Counted from the stretch's first letter, positions 53,060 through 61,522 are shown. The stretch is 64,000 nt of DNA from Aldehydirespirator sp028819505 (GCA_965207755.1 OZ242297.1:1612001-1676000); one strand, 5' to 3'. A program made the numbers and translations. Notes: generated by a model from the letters alone, not told the origin.

Positions 53060-54106
53060 GTGTCTGAGGCTGGCTCAACTTGGAATGGCGATACAGCCAT
53101 CTCCGCTCGCGGTCTGGTCCGGGCCTTCGGAAGCAAGCGGGCGGTGGACGGCGTCGACCTGAACGTCGACGCCGGGGCCGTCTACGGGTTCCTGGGCCCC
53201 AACGGCGCGGGCAAGAGCACCACGGTGCGGATGCTGTGCACCCTGCTGAAGCCCACTGCCGGGCAGGCCACGGTGGCCGGCTACGACGTCGTCGACCGCC
53301 CCGGCGAGGTTCGCATCCGTATCGGCGTCGCCCTGCAGGAGGCCGCGCTGGACGAGCGCCAGACCGGACGGGAGGTCCTCGACCTGCAGGCCCGCCTGTA
53401 CGGGCTGAGCGCGGCCGACCGGGCCGCGTCCATCGCGAGGGCCGTGGACCTCGCCGACATCGGCGACGCCATGGATGCCCGCATCAAGACCTACAGCGGC
53501 GGAATGAGACGCCGCCTCGACCTGGCCGCCTCGCTGATACACGGCCCCGAGGTTCTGTTCCTGGACGAGCCCACCACCGGCCTCGACCCGGTCAGCCGGG
53601 CGCAGGTCTGGGACGAGGTGCGCCGGCTGAACGGCGAGCTCGGGGTGACGGTGTTCCTCACCACCCAGTACCTCGAGGAGGCCGACGCGCTGGCCGACCG
53701 GGTGGCCATCATCGACGGCGGCCGGATAGTCGAGGAGGGGTCGCCGTCGGAGTTGAAGCGGGCCGTCGGCGCTGACGTGATCGTGGTGGACCTCCAGTCC
53801 GAGGCCATCGCGCCCGCGGCTGCGGTTGCCGAGACCGTGCCCGAGGTGGATGCCGTCACCCAGGGCCGTCGCGGCATCACCATCGCCACCGCAGACGGCG
53901 CGGCCACCGTCGGCACGGTGGCGGTCGCCCTGTCGTCGGCGGGACTGCACCCGCAGTCGCTCACCGTGCGCACGCCGTCGCTCGACGACGTGTTCCTGCT
54001 GGCCACCGGCTACCGGATGTCCGCGGTGGACCCGGCCGCCGGGGAAGGCGGTGCGGCACCAGGACCGGGCGCCCGGGCGGCGGCTCCAGAAAGCGGCGGG
54101 CCGTGA
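53060..54106 (+). CDS. ABC exporter ATP-binding protein (DrrA-like)
   Basis: 348 residues. Walker A is in GFLGPNGAGKSTTVRMLCTL, the signature is TYSGGMRRRLDLAASL, and Walker B is VLFLDEPTTGLDPVSR. The C-terminal region of about 100 residues is the DrrA-type extension. GTG 53060 was chosen; TAGCCT lies 9 nt upstream. Its stop overlaps the permease GTG, so both subunits are translated together. Substrate unknown (antibiotic, lipid or similar). Confidence 0.92.
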   Translation: MSEAGSTWNGDTAISARGLVRAFGSKRAVDGVDLNVDAGAVYGFLGPNGAGKSTTVRMLCTLLKPTAGQATVAGYDVVDRPGEVRIRIGVALQEAALDERQTGREVLDLQARLYGLSAADRAASIARAVDLADIGDAMDARIKTYSGGMRRRLDLAASLIHGPEVLFLDEPTTGLDPVSRAQVWDEVRRLNGELGVTVFLTTQYLEEADALADRVAIIDGGRIVEEGSPSELKRAVGADVIVVDLQSEAIAPAAAVAETVPEVDAVTQGRRGITIATADGAATVGTVAVALSSAGLHPQSLTVRTPSLDDVFLLATGYRMSAVDPAAGEGGAAPGPGARAAAPESGGP

Positions 54107-54942
54107 GCGCCCAGTCCGGCCCGACCGGCCCGACCGGCCCGACCGTCGCGACCGTCGCGGCCGGTGGAGGAATGGTCCGCCCGGTGGGGATCGTCACCGA
54201 CGTCGCCACGGTGGCCCGCCGTTCCGTGCGCAGCCTGCTGCGGGAGCCGGAGGCCATGGCCCCCGCGCTGATCATCCCGACGTTCTTCTTCATCGTCAAC
54301 ATCGGCGCGCTGGAGTCGTTCGTGGAGCGCTCGCCGGGCATCGACTACCGGGCGTTCCAGATACCGGTCGCCATCATCTTCGCGGTCACGGGCATCTCCC
54401 GGGCGTCGGTGCTGGTCATCGACATCCAGACCGGCTACCTCGACCGCATGCTCGTCACCCCGGTGCGGCGCACGACGCTGCTGCTCGGCATGATGGTCGC
54501 CGACGTCGTCCTGGCGCTGGCGTTGTCGCTCGTCGTGGTGGTCATGGGCTTCGTCGCCGGCGTGCGCTTCGAGACCGGAGTGCTCGGGATCCTGCTCTTC
54601 TTGGGGATGGCGGTGGCGTGGAGCCTGGCGTTCACCGGTTTCCCTTACACGGTGGCCCTCCGCACCGGGAATCCCGCCGCGGTCAACTCGTCGTTCCTGA
54701 TCTTCTTCCCGTTCGCCTTCCTGACGCCCGCGTACCTGCCGCGCGAGCTGATGACCGGGTGGATGCAGACCGTGGCCGCCTGGAACCCCGTCACGTACCT
54801 GCTCGAGGGCATGCGGTCGCTGCTCACCGGCGGCTGGCAGGCGGCCGCCATGGGCAAGGCCGCAGCGGCCATCGGCGGGCTCGCCCTCGTCACCTTCGTG
54901 ATGGCCTTCCGCTCGCTGGCCCGCCGGGTGGCGACGGGCTGA
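54103..54942 (+). CDS. ABC-2 type exporter permease
   Basis: 279 residues with six hydrophobic spans. An N-terminal GPTGPTGPTVATVAAGGG linker, coded by 9-bp tandem repeats, precedes them. The ABC-2 fold shows LLREPEAMAPALIIPTFFFI and PAYLPRELMTGWMQTVAAWN with NPVTYLLEGMRSLL, typical of DrrB-like permeases. Partner of the preceding ATPase. Confidence 0.9.
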   Translation: MSAQSGPTGPTGPTVATVAAGGGMVRPVGIVTDVATVARRSVRSLLREPEAMAPALIIPTFFFIVNIGALESFVERSPGIDYRAFQIPVAIIFAVTGISRASVLVIDIQTGYLDRMLVTPVRRTTLLLGMMVADVVLALALSLVVVVMGFVAGVRFETGVLGILLFLGMAVAWSLAFTGFPYTVALRTGNPAAVNSSFLIFFPFAFLTPAYLPRELMTGWMQTVAAWNPVTYLLEGMRSLLTGGWQAAAMGKAAAAIGGLALVTFVMAFRSLARRVATG

Positions 54943-54960
54943 GAACGGACCACCCGTCGC
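54931..54960 (+). terminator. Hairpin at the exporter permease stop
   Basis: GCGACGGG (54931-54938) pairs with CCCGTCGC (54953-54960), overlapping the permease stop codon. No T-run. Candidate factor-assisted terminator. Confidence 0.4.
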
Positions 54961-54992
54961 GGCCTACTGTCTTGGGCGGATAGGGAGGCTCC

Positions 54993-55985
54993 TTGGATCC
55001 AGTGATCGATGTGGTGGGCGTCGGCAACGCCATCGTGGACGTGATCGCCTCCGTGGACGACTCCTTCATCGGCGACCACGACCTGGTGAAGGGGGCCATG
55101 ACCCTGGTCGGCGCCGAGAGGTCGGCCGAGCTGTACGACGCCATGCCGCCGGGAGTGGCCGCCTCGGGCGGATCGGCGGCCAACACCATGGCCGGGGTTG
55201 CCTCCTTCGGCGGCCGGGCCGCCTTCATCGGCAAGGTGCGCGACGACCAGCTCGGCGAGGTGTTCGTCCACGACATCCGGGCGACCGGGGTCGCCTTCGA
55301 CGTGCCGCCGGCACCCGACGGTCCTGCGACCGCCCGCTGCCTGGTCCAGGTGACCCCGGATGCGGAGCGCACGATGAACACCTACCTGGGCACCGCCGCG
55401 CTGCTCGAACCCCCCGACGTGGACACCGACCTCGTGGCCTCGGCCGGGATCACCTATTGCGAGGGCTATCTCTGGGACGTCCAAGTGGCCAAGGAGGCAA
55501 TCCGGGCGGCCATGGCGGCCGCCGCCTCCGAGGGCAGGACGGTGGCTCTGGCGTTGAGCGACTCATTCTGCGTGCAGCGGCACCGCGACGAGTGGCTCGA
55601 CCTGATCGAGGACCGCGTCGACGTGGTCTTCGCGAACGAGGCGGAGGTGTGCGCCCTGCACCCGGATGGCGACTTCGACACCGCCCTCCGGCGCACCGCC
55701 GCGATGGCCGAGACGGTCGCGGTCACCCGCGGGGCCCGCGGCTCGGTGGCGGTCCGGGGCTCGGAGTCGGCGACGGTGCCTGCCGCCGCGATACCGGCCG
55801 TGGTCGACGCCACCGGCGCCGGCGACCTGTACGCCGCGGGCTTCCTGTGGGGCCTGAGCCGGGGCGCCCCTCTGATCCGGTGCGCAGGACTGGGCAACCT
55901 GGCCGCGGCCGAGGTCATCAGCCACGTCGGCGCCCGACCCAGGATGGAGCTGTCGCAACTGGCGGCCTCCCGCGGCCTCGCCTGA
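54993..55985 (+). CDS. PfkB-family carbohydrate/adenosine kinase
   Basis: 330 residues from TTG 54993, with AGGGAGG 8 nt upstream. VVGVGNAIVDVIASVDDSFI opens the fold, ASGGSAANTMAGVASFGGRA is the PfkB N-terminal signature and VVDATGAGDLYAAGFLWGLS the C-terminal signature with the catalytic Asp. The long middle resembles actinobacterial adenosine kinases, which phosphorylate nucleosides for salvage. Exact substrate not certain. Confidence 0.87.
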   Translation: MDPVIDVVGVGNAIVDVIASVDDSFIGDHDLVKGAMTLVGAERSAELYDAMPPGVAASGGSAANTMAGVASFGGRAAFIGKVRDDQLGEVFVHDIRATGVAFDVPPAPDGPATARCLVQVTPDAERTMNTYLGTAALLEPPDVDTDLVASAGITYCEGYLWDVQVAKEAIRAAMAAAASEGRTVALALSDSFCVQRHRDEWLDLIEDRVDVVFANEAEVCALHPDGDFDTALRRTAAMAETVAVTRGARGSVAVRGSESATVPAAAIPAVVDATGAGDLYAAGFLWGLSRGAPLIRCAGLGNLAAAEVISHVGARPRMELSQLAASRGLA

Positions 55986-55993
55986 CCCGGCCC

Positions 55994-56437
55994 ATGGCGA
56001 GCATCCGCGTCTCGACGGTGGTGCCCGCCGGGCCCGCTGAGGTGTGGGAGGACCTCCGTGTCATCGCCGGCCATGTCGGCTGGATGAGCGACGCCGCCTC
56101 GATCCGCTTCCTGACCGAGGCCACCGAGGGCGTCGGCGTGCGCTTCGAGTGCGACACCGTGCTCGGCCCGTTGAGGCTCACCGACCGGATGGAGGTGACC
56201 GAGTGGCGGGCCGGCGAGGCGATGGGCATCCGGCACACCGGCGTGGTCTCCGGCGTCGGGCGCTTCCTGCTCTCGGCCACCGACAGCCCGGACGGCGCCG
56301 TCCACACCCGCTTCGAGTGGACCGAGACGCTCCGGTTCCCGTGGTGGATGGGAGGTCCGTTGGGCGCATTCGCGGCCGGACCGGTCCTGCGGGCGGTGTG
56401 GGCCCGCAATCTCCGCAGGTTCGCCGCCCGGTTCTGA
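55994..56437 (+). CDS. SRPBCC (polyketide cyclase/START-like) family protein
   Basis: 147 residues. ASIRVSTVVPAGPAEVWEDL begins a helix-grip fold; the long C-terminal helix ends LRAVWARNLRRFAARF. These proteins bind hydrophobic ligands. The ATG is 8 bp after the kinase stop, so it is likely co-transcribed. Ligand unknown. Confidence 0.82.
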   Translation: MASIRVSTVVPAGPAEVWEDLRVIAGHVGWMSDAASIRFLTEATEGVGVRFECDTVLGPLRLTDRMEVTEWRAGEAMGIRHTGVVSGVGRFLLSATDSPDGAVHTRFEWTETLRFPWWMGGPLGAFAAGPVLRAVWARNLRRFAARF

Positions 56438-56467
56438 CCGCCGGCCTCGACCGGGCCCGCCGGGGCG

Positions 56468-56570
56468 CCACGGGGTCCGCCCCGGGATCAGTTGCTTTGG
56501 TCACCGCGACCTCAGACCGCGCCGCGGGCACGAGGGCCTCACCACGGGGTCCGCCCCGGGATCAGTGGCT
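56468..56570. repeat. Two-copy direct repeat before the TetR gene
   Basis: CCACGGGGTCCGCCCCGGGA and the following bases (56468-56496) recur at 56542-56570 with one change, offset 74. The spacer has a GGTC-ACCGC-GACC hairpin. Unlike most of the pairs it does not include a stop codon. Confidence 0.85.
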
Positions 56571-56620
56571 CCGGTCGCGGCGACAAATACACTTACAGGC
56601 CATGCAGGGATATCTCACCC

Positions 56621-56633
56621 AATAACGGTTATT
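56621..56633. promoter_or_regulatory. Palindromic operator at the TetR gene
   Basis: AATAACGGTTATT is a perfect 6-1-6 palindrome 6 bp before the TetR start codon, in an AT-rich patch of an otherwise GC-rich gap. Likely autoregulatory site of the TetR protein. Confidence 0.55.
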
Positions 56634-56639
56634 ATCAAC

Positions 56640-57314
56640 ATGGCGGAGGTCGCCGCACCTGACACCGGCGAGGCCGCGGGCGCGTCCGACGACCTGCCCG
56701 CCGGGTCTGTCGATGCCGGCGAGGGCGTGAGCGGGTCCCCCGAGGTGACCGAGAGGCTGCTGGACGCAGCCGTGGACGTGTTCGCTGAGCGGGGGTTCGA
56801 GGCGGCACGGGTGGCGGAGATCGCCCGCCGCGCCGGCCTCACCACCGGTGCGATCTACGCCCGGTGGCAGGGCAAGCGCGATCTGATCGTCGAGGCCGTC
56901 CGCCACATCGTCGGGCAGTATGTGCATGCCTCGTCGGTGGTGGCGGCAGCGCCCGCACGGGAAGTGCTCGCAGTCCTCGGCGCGGACCCTGTGTCGGCAC
57001 CGGACGCCCGCGTCCGGCAGGTGGTGCTCGAGGCGATGGTCAGCGCCCGGCGCGACGACAGCTTCCGCGCCGCGGTCTCCGAAGCGATGAGCGAGGAGAG
57101 GGCCAACTTGACCTCCATCGTGGCACGAGGCAAGGCCGAGGGCTCGATCGACCCGTCGCTCAGCACCCCCGCCATCGTGGCGCTCTGCCAGTGCCTGGGC
57201 CTCGGAAGGCACCTGGCGGTCTCGGGCGAGTTGGCCAGCGGCCGGGTGCAGGCCGGGGAGTGGGACGCACTGGTGTCACGGCTGATGACCGCCCTGAGAC
57301 CAGCATCCCGCTGA
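56640..57314 (+). CDS. TetR-family transcriptional regulator
   Basis: 224 residues from ATG 56640. After an acidic start of about 35 residues, the helix-turn-helix reads LLDAAVDVFAERGFEAARVA then ARRAGLTTGAIYARWQGKRD. The C-terminal ligand domain is all helical and has no family-specific feature I recognise. A palindrome just before the start suggests autoregulation. Target genes unknown. Confidence 0.9.
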   Translation: MAEVAAPDTGEAAGASDDLPAGSVDAGEGVSGSPEVTERLLDAAVDVFAERGFEAARVAEIARRAGLTTGAIYARWQGKRDLIVEAVRHIVGQYVHASSVVAAAPAREVLAVLGADPVSAPDARVRQVVLEAMVSARRDDSFRAAVSEAMSEERANLTSIVARGKAEGSIDPSLSTPAIVALCQCLGLGRHLAVSGELASGRVQAGEWDALVSRLMTALRPASR

Positions 57315-57354
57315 GCGCCGCGGCTCTGCCGGCGGGGACAGTGCAGGCCCAGGT

Positions 57355-57463
57355 GTGCCGGCTCAGTCCCCGAGTGCCGGCTTGTAGCGCCTGCGGGCGG
57401 TGAGACGGTCACCGGCGGAGCCCGAACGTGCCGGCTCAGTCCCCGAGTGCCGGCTTGTAGCGC
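57355..57463. repeat. Duplicated 3' end of the 57436-58041 gene
   Basis: A 36-bp sequence at 57428-57463, covering the last nine codons and stop of the minus-strand gene, recurs exactly at 57355-57390, offset 73. The 37-nt spacer has a GGTGA-GACGG-TCACC hairpin. Confidence 0.9.
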
Positions 57464-58041
57464 AGCTCGAGGTCGCCCAGGCGCACCAGCATCGAGGCGA
57501 TCCAGCCGCCCAGCGCGGTGAAGTGCTTGTCGAGTTCCGCACCGTCGGACAGGCCCGCCTCGTCGAGCTCGTAGACGCCCTCGTAGCTGACATCGATGGC
57601 GTGCTCGGTCGCGTCGGCGTCGTCGGGATCGTCGGCGTACAGCGATTCCACCCTGGGCCCGCCGCGTGCCAGGGACTCGCGGCCGATGTCGGGGCTGGAC
57701 GGGGGCAGAACATCGAGGACCACTCCGGGATCGGGTGGCACGGCCAGGCACTGGGCCCGCAGCAGTATCTTGATCTCGATACGGGGCGGCTCGGCCGCGC
57801 TCTCGCCCGCGTACCAGCTCAAGTAGGCGGCCTGCGACCAGGTGGGCCACACGCAGCTCACGTCGGCGCACACTCTCGGCGGCTGCCCCTCCCCGGGCAG
57901 GGCGTAGGAGTTCTCCCAGGAGATGTCGCCCGCAAGCACGTCGGTCTGGAACCGCTCCTCGCCGGCCTGCCGCTCCAGCAGCGCGTCCTCGAAGGCGTCT
58001 CGCAGGGCGCCGATGGCGTCGGTGAAGACATGGTCCAGCAC
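57436..58041 (-). CDS. Hypothetical protein
   Basis: 201 residues from GTG 58041, ending LVRLGDLELRYKPALGD. It reads as a soluble alpha/beta protein with EIKILLRAQCLAVPPDPGVV and ISWENSYALPGEGQPPRVCA. No signal peptide or membrane segment; two cysteines near residue 60. I recognise no family. The start codon lies in a sequence that is a near-copy of the end of the upstream LacI gene. Same strand as LacI, 73 bp after it, so they may be one transcript. Confidence 0.65.
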   Translation of the reverse strand: MLDHVFTDAIGALRDAFEDALLERQAGEERFQTDVLAGDISWENSYALPGEGQPPRVCADVSCVWPTWSQAAYLSWYAGESAAEPPRIEIKILLRAQCLAVPPDPGVVLDVLPPSSPDIGRESLARGGPRVESLYADDPDDADATEHAIDVSYEGVYELDEAGLSDGAELDKHFTALGGWIASMLVRLGDLELRYKPALGD

Positions 58042-58120
58042 GGTCAGGCCGGCGCCGCGGCGACGGACGCAGCGACGCGTGCCGAGGAGTCGGTGGGGAC
58101 ATGGTCGGGCACGGTCAGGC
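58027..58120. repeat. Echo of the LacI gene end at the next gene's start
   Basis: The 23 bp at 58098-58120, which include the LacI-gene stop, recur at 58027-58049 with two changes, offset 71. The second copy provides the GTG start region of the 57436-58041 gene. Confidence 0.8.
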
Positions 58121-59158
58121 GCCGTGCGGGCCGGACGGTCCGCCGGGGCGGGTCGACCCGCTCGCAGGCGGTCCGGTGGTGCCCCGTACCACCAGTTCGG
58201 GCTTCAGCATGTGGCGGATGGGCCCGCCGGCGCCGTCTGAGAGGCGCTGGAGCAGGGTGCCGACCGCCAGGCGGCCCATGGCCAGCTTCGGCTGGTCGAC
58301 GGTGGTGAGCGACAGGTGGCGCAGGGCGGAGATGAAGGTGTTGTCGAAGCCGACGAGCGACATGTCGCCGGGCACTGCCATGCCGGCGTCGGCCAGACGG
58401 TTGAGCGCTCCGGCCGCGAGCAGATCGTTGAAGGCGAAGATGGCGGTGGGCGGGTCCTCCTCCGCGAGCAGCGCGTCGATGACGGCCAGCGCGTCGGCCT
58501 CGTCGTCGCCCGCGGGCCGGACGTCGATGAGCTCGCCGATGCCTGCGGCCCGCATGCCCGACTCGTAGCCCGCACTGCGCTCCGCGGCGGACGCGTTGCT
58601 GCCGCCGTCCATATGGACGATGCGGGTGTGGCCCAGCGCGGCCAAGTGCTCCACGGCCAGCTCTGCCCCCCGGCGGTCGTCGGTGCCCACGGTGTCGGTT
58701 CCGGGATGGACGGTGCCGCTGGCCACGATCACACACGGCGTTGCAGTGCCTATCCGAGCCATGTCGTCGTCGCCGAGGCGTGCGCCCACCAGGGCCATTC
58801 CCTCCACCCGCAGTTGAAGGAAGGTCTCGATCGCGTCGCACTCGCGCCAGGTGTCGCGATGGCCGTTGAGGACCAGCACTCTGAGGCCGTGTTCGGCGGC
58901 CTCCGCCTCGATCCCGTCCACGACCTCGCCGAAGAACGGGTTGCGGAAATCGTCGACTAGCACCCCGATGGCGTGGGTGCGCTGCTGGGCCAGGTTGCGA
59001 GCCACGAGGTTGGGCCGGTAGCCGAGCTCTCGGGCCGCTCGCAGCACGGCGCGCCGCTTCTCGTTGGAGACCTGCGGCGAGTTGTTCATGACCAGCGACA
59101 CCAGGGCGCGCGACACCTTGGCCCGCTCGGCGACGTCCTCCATGGTCGGGCGGTTCAT
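58115..59158 (-). CDS. LacI-family transcriptional regulator
   Basis: 347 residues. The LacI helix-turn-helix and hinge are MEDVAERAKVSRALVSLVMN and NEKRRAVLRAARELGYRPN. The periplasmic-binding-like domain starts AIGVLVDDFRNPFFGEVVDG and has VGFDNTFISALRHLSLTTVD. It probably represses the sugar operon that begins at 59325, through the operator pair at 59210-59239, and perhaps itself. The effector is likely the imported sugar. Confidence 0.92.
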   Translation of the reverse strand: MNRPTMEDVAERAKVSRALVSLVMNNSPQVSNEKRRAVLRAARELGYRPNLVARNLAQQRTHAIGVLVDDFRNPFFGEVVDGIEAEAAEHGLRVLVLNGHRDTWRECDAIETFLQLRVEGMALVGARLGDDDMARIGTATPCVIVASGTVHPGTDTVGTDDRRGAELAVEHLAALGHTRIVHMDGGSNASAAERSAGYESGMRAAGIGELIDVRPAGDDEADALAVIDALLAEEDPPTAIFAFNDLLAAGALNRLADAGMAVPGDMSLVGFDNTFISALRHLSLTTVDQPKLAMGRLAVGTLLQRLSDGAGGPIRHMLKPELVVRGTTGPPASGSTRPGGPSGPHGA

Positions 59159-59177
59159 ATCAGCTCCGACCTACGGC

Positions 59178-59239
59178 TTGACATGTCACGCGGGGTACGA
59201 TAGCTTATTGGAGCGCTCTAATTCAAAGTAGAGCGCTCC
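59178..59239 (+). promoter_or_regulatory. Promoter and LacI-type operator of the sugar operon
   Basis: TTGACA (59178-59183) and TAGCTT (59201-59206) are 17 bp apart, a standard spacing. GGAGCGCTCTA (59210-59220) and TAGAGCGCTCC (59229-59239) form an inverted repeat, each arm with the AGCGCT core typical of LacI-family operators, placed over the expected transcription start. Repression by the divergent LacI protein is inferred. Confidence 0.75.
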
Positions 59240-59324
59240 AGCAAGGCGTGTGGGGGTGGAGCAAGGACATGCCGACGGGAGACGCTAGGCCCGAGGCAGC
59301 ACGCGGGTCCGTGGCGCCCACGCC

Positions 59325-60275
59325 ATGACGGCCGCTCTAGGCACCGCGCTGCTCGACCGGGTGGCGACCGCCCCGATCAGCTGGGGCGTGTGCGAGGTGC
59401 CGGGCTGGGGATACCAGCTTCCCGCCGACCGGGTACTGGCCGAGATGGCGGCCGCGGGCTTTACCCACACCGAACTCGGCTCCTTCGGCTATCTCCCCAC
59501 CGAACCGGCCGAGTTGCGCTCGACGCTCGACCGCCACGCACTGGGCCTGCTGGGCGGGTTCGTGCCCCTGGTTCTGCACGACCCGGACCGCGCCGGCGAG
59601 ACACGCGCCGCTGCCCATCGCTGGGCCGAGCTCATCGGCGGCGCCGGAGGCAAGTTCTTCGTGACCTGCGCAGTGAGCCACCCGGACCGCTGGCGCCAGC
59701 AGCCGCTCACCTATCACCAGTGGGCCGTGTTGTGCGACTCTCTGGCCGAGGTCGACGCATTGGTCGGCTCGCACGGTCTGAAGCAGGTCTACCACTCGCA
59801 CTTCGGCTCCGTGGTCGAGACCGACGCCGAACTCGCCCGGATCCTGGAGGGATCCGAGGTCTCGCTCGTGCTGGACACCGCCCACCTCACCCTGGGCGGG
59901 ACTGACGTATTGCAACTGCTGGATCGCTACGCGCACCGCGTGGGACTCGTCCACCTCAAGGACGTGGATCCCGCCCTCGGAACGCGTTTGACGGCGGGGG
60001 AGTTGACGCTCATGCAGGCCGTGCAGCGCGGCCTGTTCCCGCCCCTAGGTCGAGGAGAGGTGGCGATCACTGAGATCGTCGCCCGTCTCGAAGAGTCAGG
60101 ACGCGACCTCTGGTACGTCCTGGAGCAGGATGCCGCCATCGCGGAGGGAGACCTCTCCGCGGTGGGGCGGCTCAGACGCAACGCCGATCTGAGCCTCGAC
60201 TTCCTGCGAGGTCTGGTGCCCGCCCGCGCGGGCAGCGGAGCAACCCACAACAACCACCGATTCCCGGAGGGATAA
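59325..60275 (+). CDS. Sugar phosphate isomerase/epimerase-like TIM barrel (IolE-like)
   Basis: 316 residues of the AP-endonuclease-2 TIM-barrel type. TAPISWGVCEVPGWGYQLPA near the start resembles inosose dehydratase (IolE). Metal-ligand-like positions are HSHFGSVVETDAEL, LVLDTAHLTLGG and VGLVHLKDVDP. It acts on an unknown sugar or inositol derivative, probably the one brought in by the following ABC system. ATG 59325 is used; the 85-nt leader after the promoter holds no start with a better ribosome-binding site. Confidence 0.83.
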   Translation: MTAALGTALLDRVATAPISWGVCEVPGWGYQLPADRVLAEMAAAGFTHTELGSFGYLPTEPAELRSTLDRHALGLLGGFVPLVLHDPDRAGETRAAAHRWAELIGGAGGKFFVTCAVSHPDRWRQQPLTYHQWAVLCDSLAEVDALVGSHGLKQVYHSHFGSVVETDAELARILEGSEVSLVLDTAHLTLGGTDVLQLLDRYAHRVGLVHLKDVDPALGTRLTAGELTLMQAVQRGLFPPLGRGEVAITEIVARLEESGRDLWYVLEQDAAIAEGDLSAVGRLRRNADLSLDFLRGLVPARAGSGATHNNHRFPEG

Positions 60276-60281
60276 ACAACA

Positions 60282-61340
60282 ATGTCAAGACTATTGAAGC
60301 TGCTTGCCGTGGTGCTCGCCATCACGCTCGTGGCCGCGTCGTGCGGCGACGACGGCGACGACGCGCCCGAGCCGGCCGCGCCGGCCGAGGAGGCTCCGGC
60401 CGAAACGGCTGCCCCGGCTGATGATGAGGCCCCGGCAACCACTGCGGCTGCCGACGACGTCGTCGAGACGCAGGGCTGCGACCACACGTTCCATGTGATC
60501 ACCCACGGCGATTCCGGCGTGTTCTGGTCCGTGGTCGAGGTGGCCGTTGAGGACGCCGCGGACGCCATCGGCTGCGACGTCGTGTACTTCGGCTCCAACA
60601 ACGACGCCCTGGCCCAGGCCCAGGAGATCGAGGCCGCGGTCGCGTCGGGGTCCTCGGGCATCGCCATCTCGCTGGCCGACCCGGCCGGCGTGAGCGACGC
60701 CGCCGCCGGCGTCGTGGCTGCCGGCATCCCGCTGTACACGCTCAACTCGGGCGTGAACAACTACAAGGACCTCGGCGCCGTCACTCACGTCGGCCAGACC
60801 GAGGTCGTGGCCGGCAACGGCGCAGGCGAGCGCTTCAACGCGCTGGGCGCCACCCACGTGCTGTGCGCCCGCCAGGAGCAGTCCAACGTGGCGCTCGAGG
60901 AGCGCTGCGAGGGCCTGGCCGAGACGTTCGACGGCGACGTGACCTCCGAGTTCGTCGGCCTCGACGCCAATCCCGACGAGCAGCAGAACAGCATCGCGGC
61001 CATCCTGCAGGCCGATCCGTCCATCGACGGCGTCCTCGGCGTCGGCCCGAACCTGCCACTGCGGGCTCTGGCCGCGGGCGAGCAGGCCGGGCGTGAGCTG
61101 GTGATCGGCGGCTTCGACCTCTCCGGCGACCTCATCGACGCCATCGAGGCCGGCGACGTTGCCTTCACCGTCGACCAGCAGCAGTATCTGCAGGGCTACC
61201 TGCCAGTGGTCCTCATGTACCTGCAGGCCACCAACCAGAACACCGCCGGCGGCGGTCTGCCCATTCTCACGGGCCCGGGCTTCGTGGACACCGCGAATGC
61301 TTCCGTCGTCAAGGCCCTGGTACAGCAGGGCACCCGCTAG
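60282..61340 (+). CDS. Sugar ABC transporter substrate-binding lipoprotein
   Basis: 352 residues. The signal MSRLLKLLAVVLAITLVAAS ends at Cys21, followed by an acidic Ala/Pro linker. The type I periplasmic-binding domain (ribose/galactose type) shows HGDSGVFWSVVEVAVEDAAD, ISLADPAGVSDAA and VGPNLPLRALAAGEQAGREL. GGAGG lies 10 nt before ATG 60282. It is the receptor for the permease and ATPase that follow. Confidence 0.93.
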   Translation: MSRLLKLLAVVLAITLVAASCGDDGDDAPEPAAPAEEAPAETAAPADDEAPATTAAADDVVETQGCDHTFHVITHGDSGVFWSVVEVAVEDAADAIGCDVVYFGSNNDALAQAQEIEAAVASGSSGIAISLADPAGVSDAAAGVVAAGIPLYTLNSGVNNYKDLGAVTHVGQTEVVAGNGAGERFNALGATHVLCARQEQSNVALEERCEGLAETFDGDVTSEFVGLDANPDEQQNSIAAILQADPSIDGVLGVGPNLPLRALAAGEQAGRELVIGGFDLSGDLIDAIEAGDVAFTVDQQQYLQGYLPVVLMYLQATNQNTAGGGLPILTGPGFVDTANASVVKALVQQGTR

Positions 61341-61359
61341 TCAACCGACGCAGCAGATC

Positions 61360-61437
61360 GGGGCGGTCGGCGGCCGTCGGCCGCCCCCTCTCTGCTAACT
61401 TCCCCTCAGCGCGGGGCCTGCCACGAGGGCAGGCCCC
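61360..61437 (+). terminator. Two hairpins between receptor and permease genes
   Basis: GGGGCGG (61360-61366) pairs with CCGCCCC (61381-61387). Then GGGGCCTGCC (61413-61422), loop ACGAG, pairs perfectly with GGCAGGCCCC (61428-61437). The hairpins lie 20-97 nt after the receptor stop. They probably limit read-through or protect the receptor mRNA, giving an excess of receptor over membrane parts. Confidence 0.65.
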
Positions 61438-61522
61438 GGTGCTGGGCGGACACGAGAAAGCGTCCGGTCGCCACGAGGCTCCGGGACGACCGGCTTGAGT
61501 CAACTAGCCATTGGGGGATCAA

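Noticed and set aside
57355..57463. Possible minimal CRISPR unit (36-bp repeat, 37-bp spacer)
   Set aside because: Only two copies, the repeat is the coding end of a gene, and no cas genes are present.
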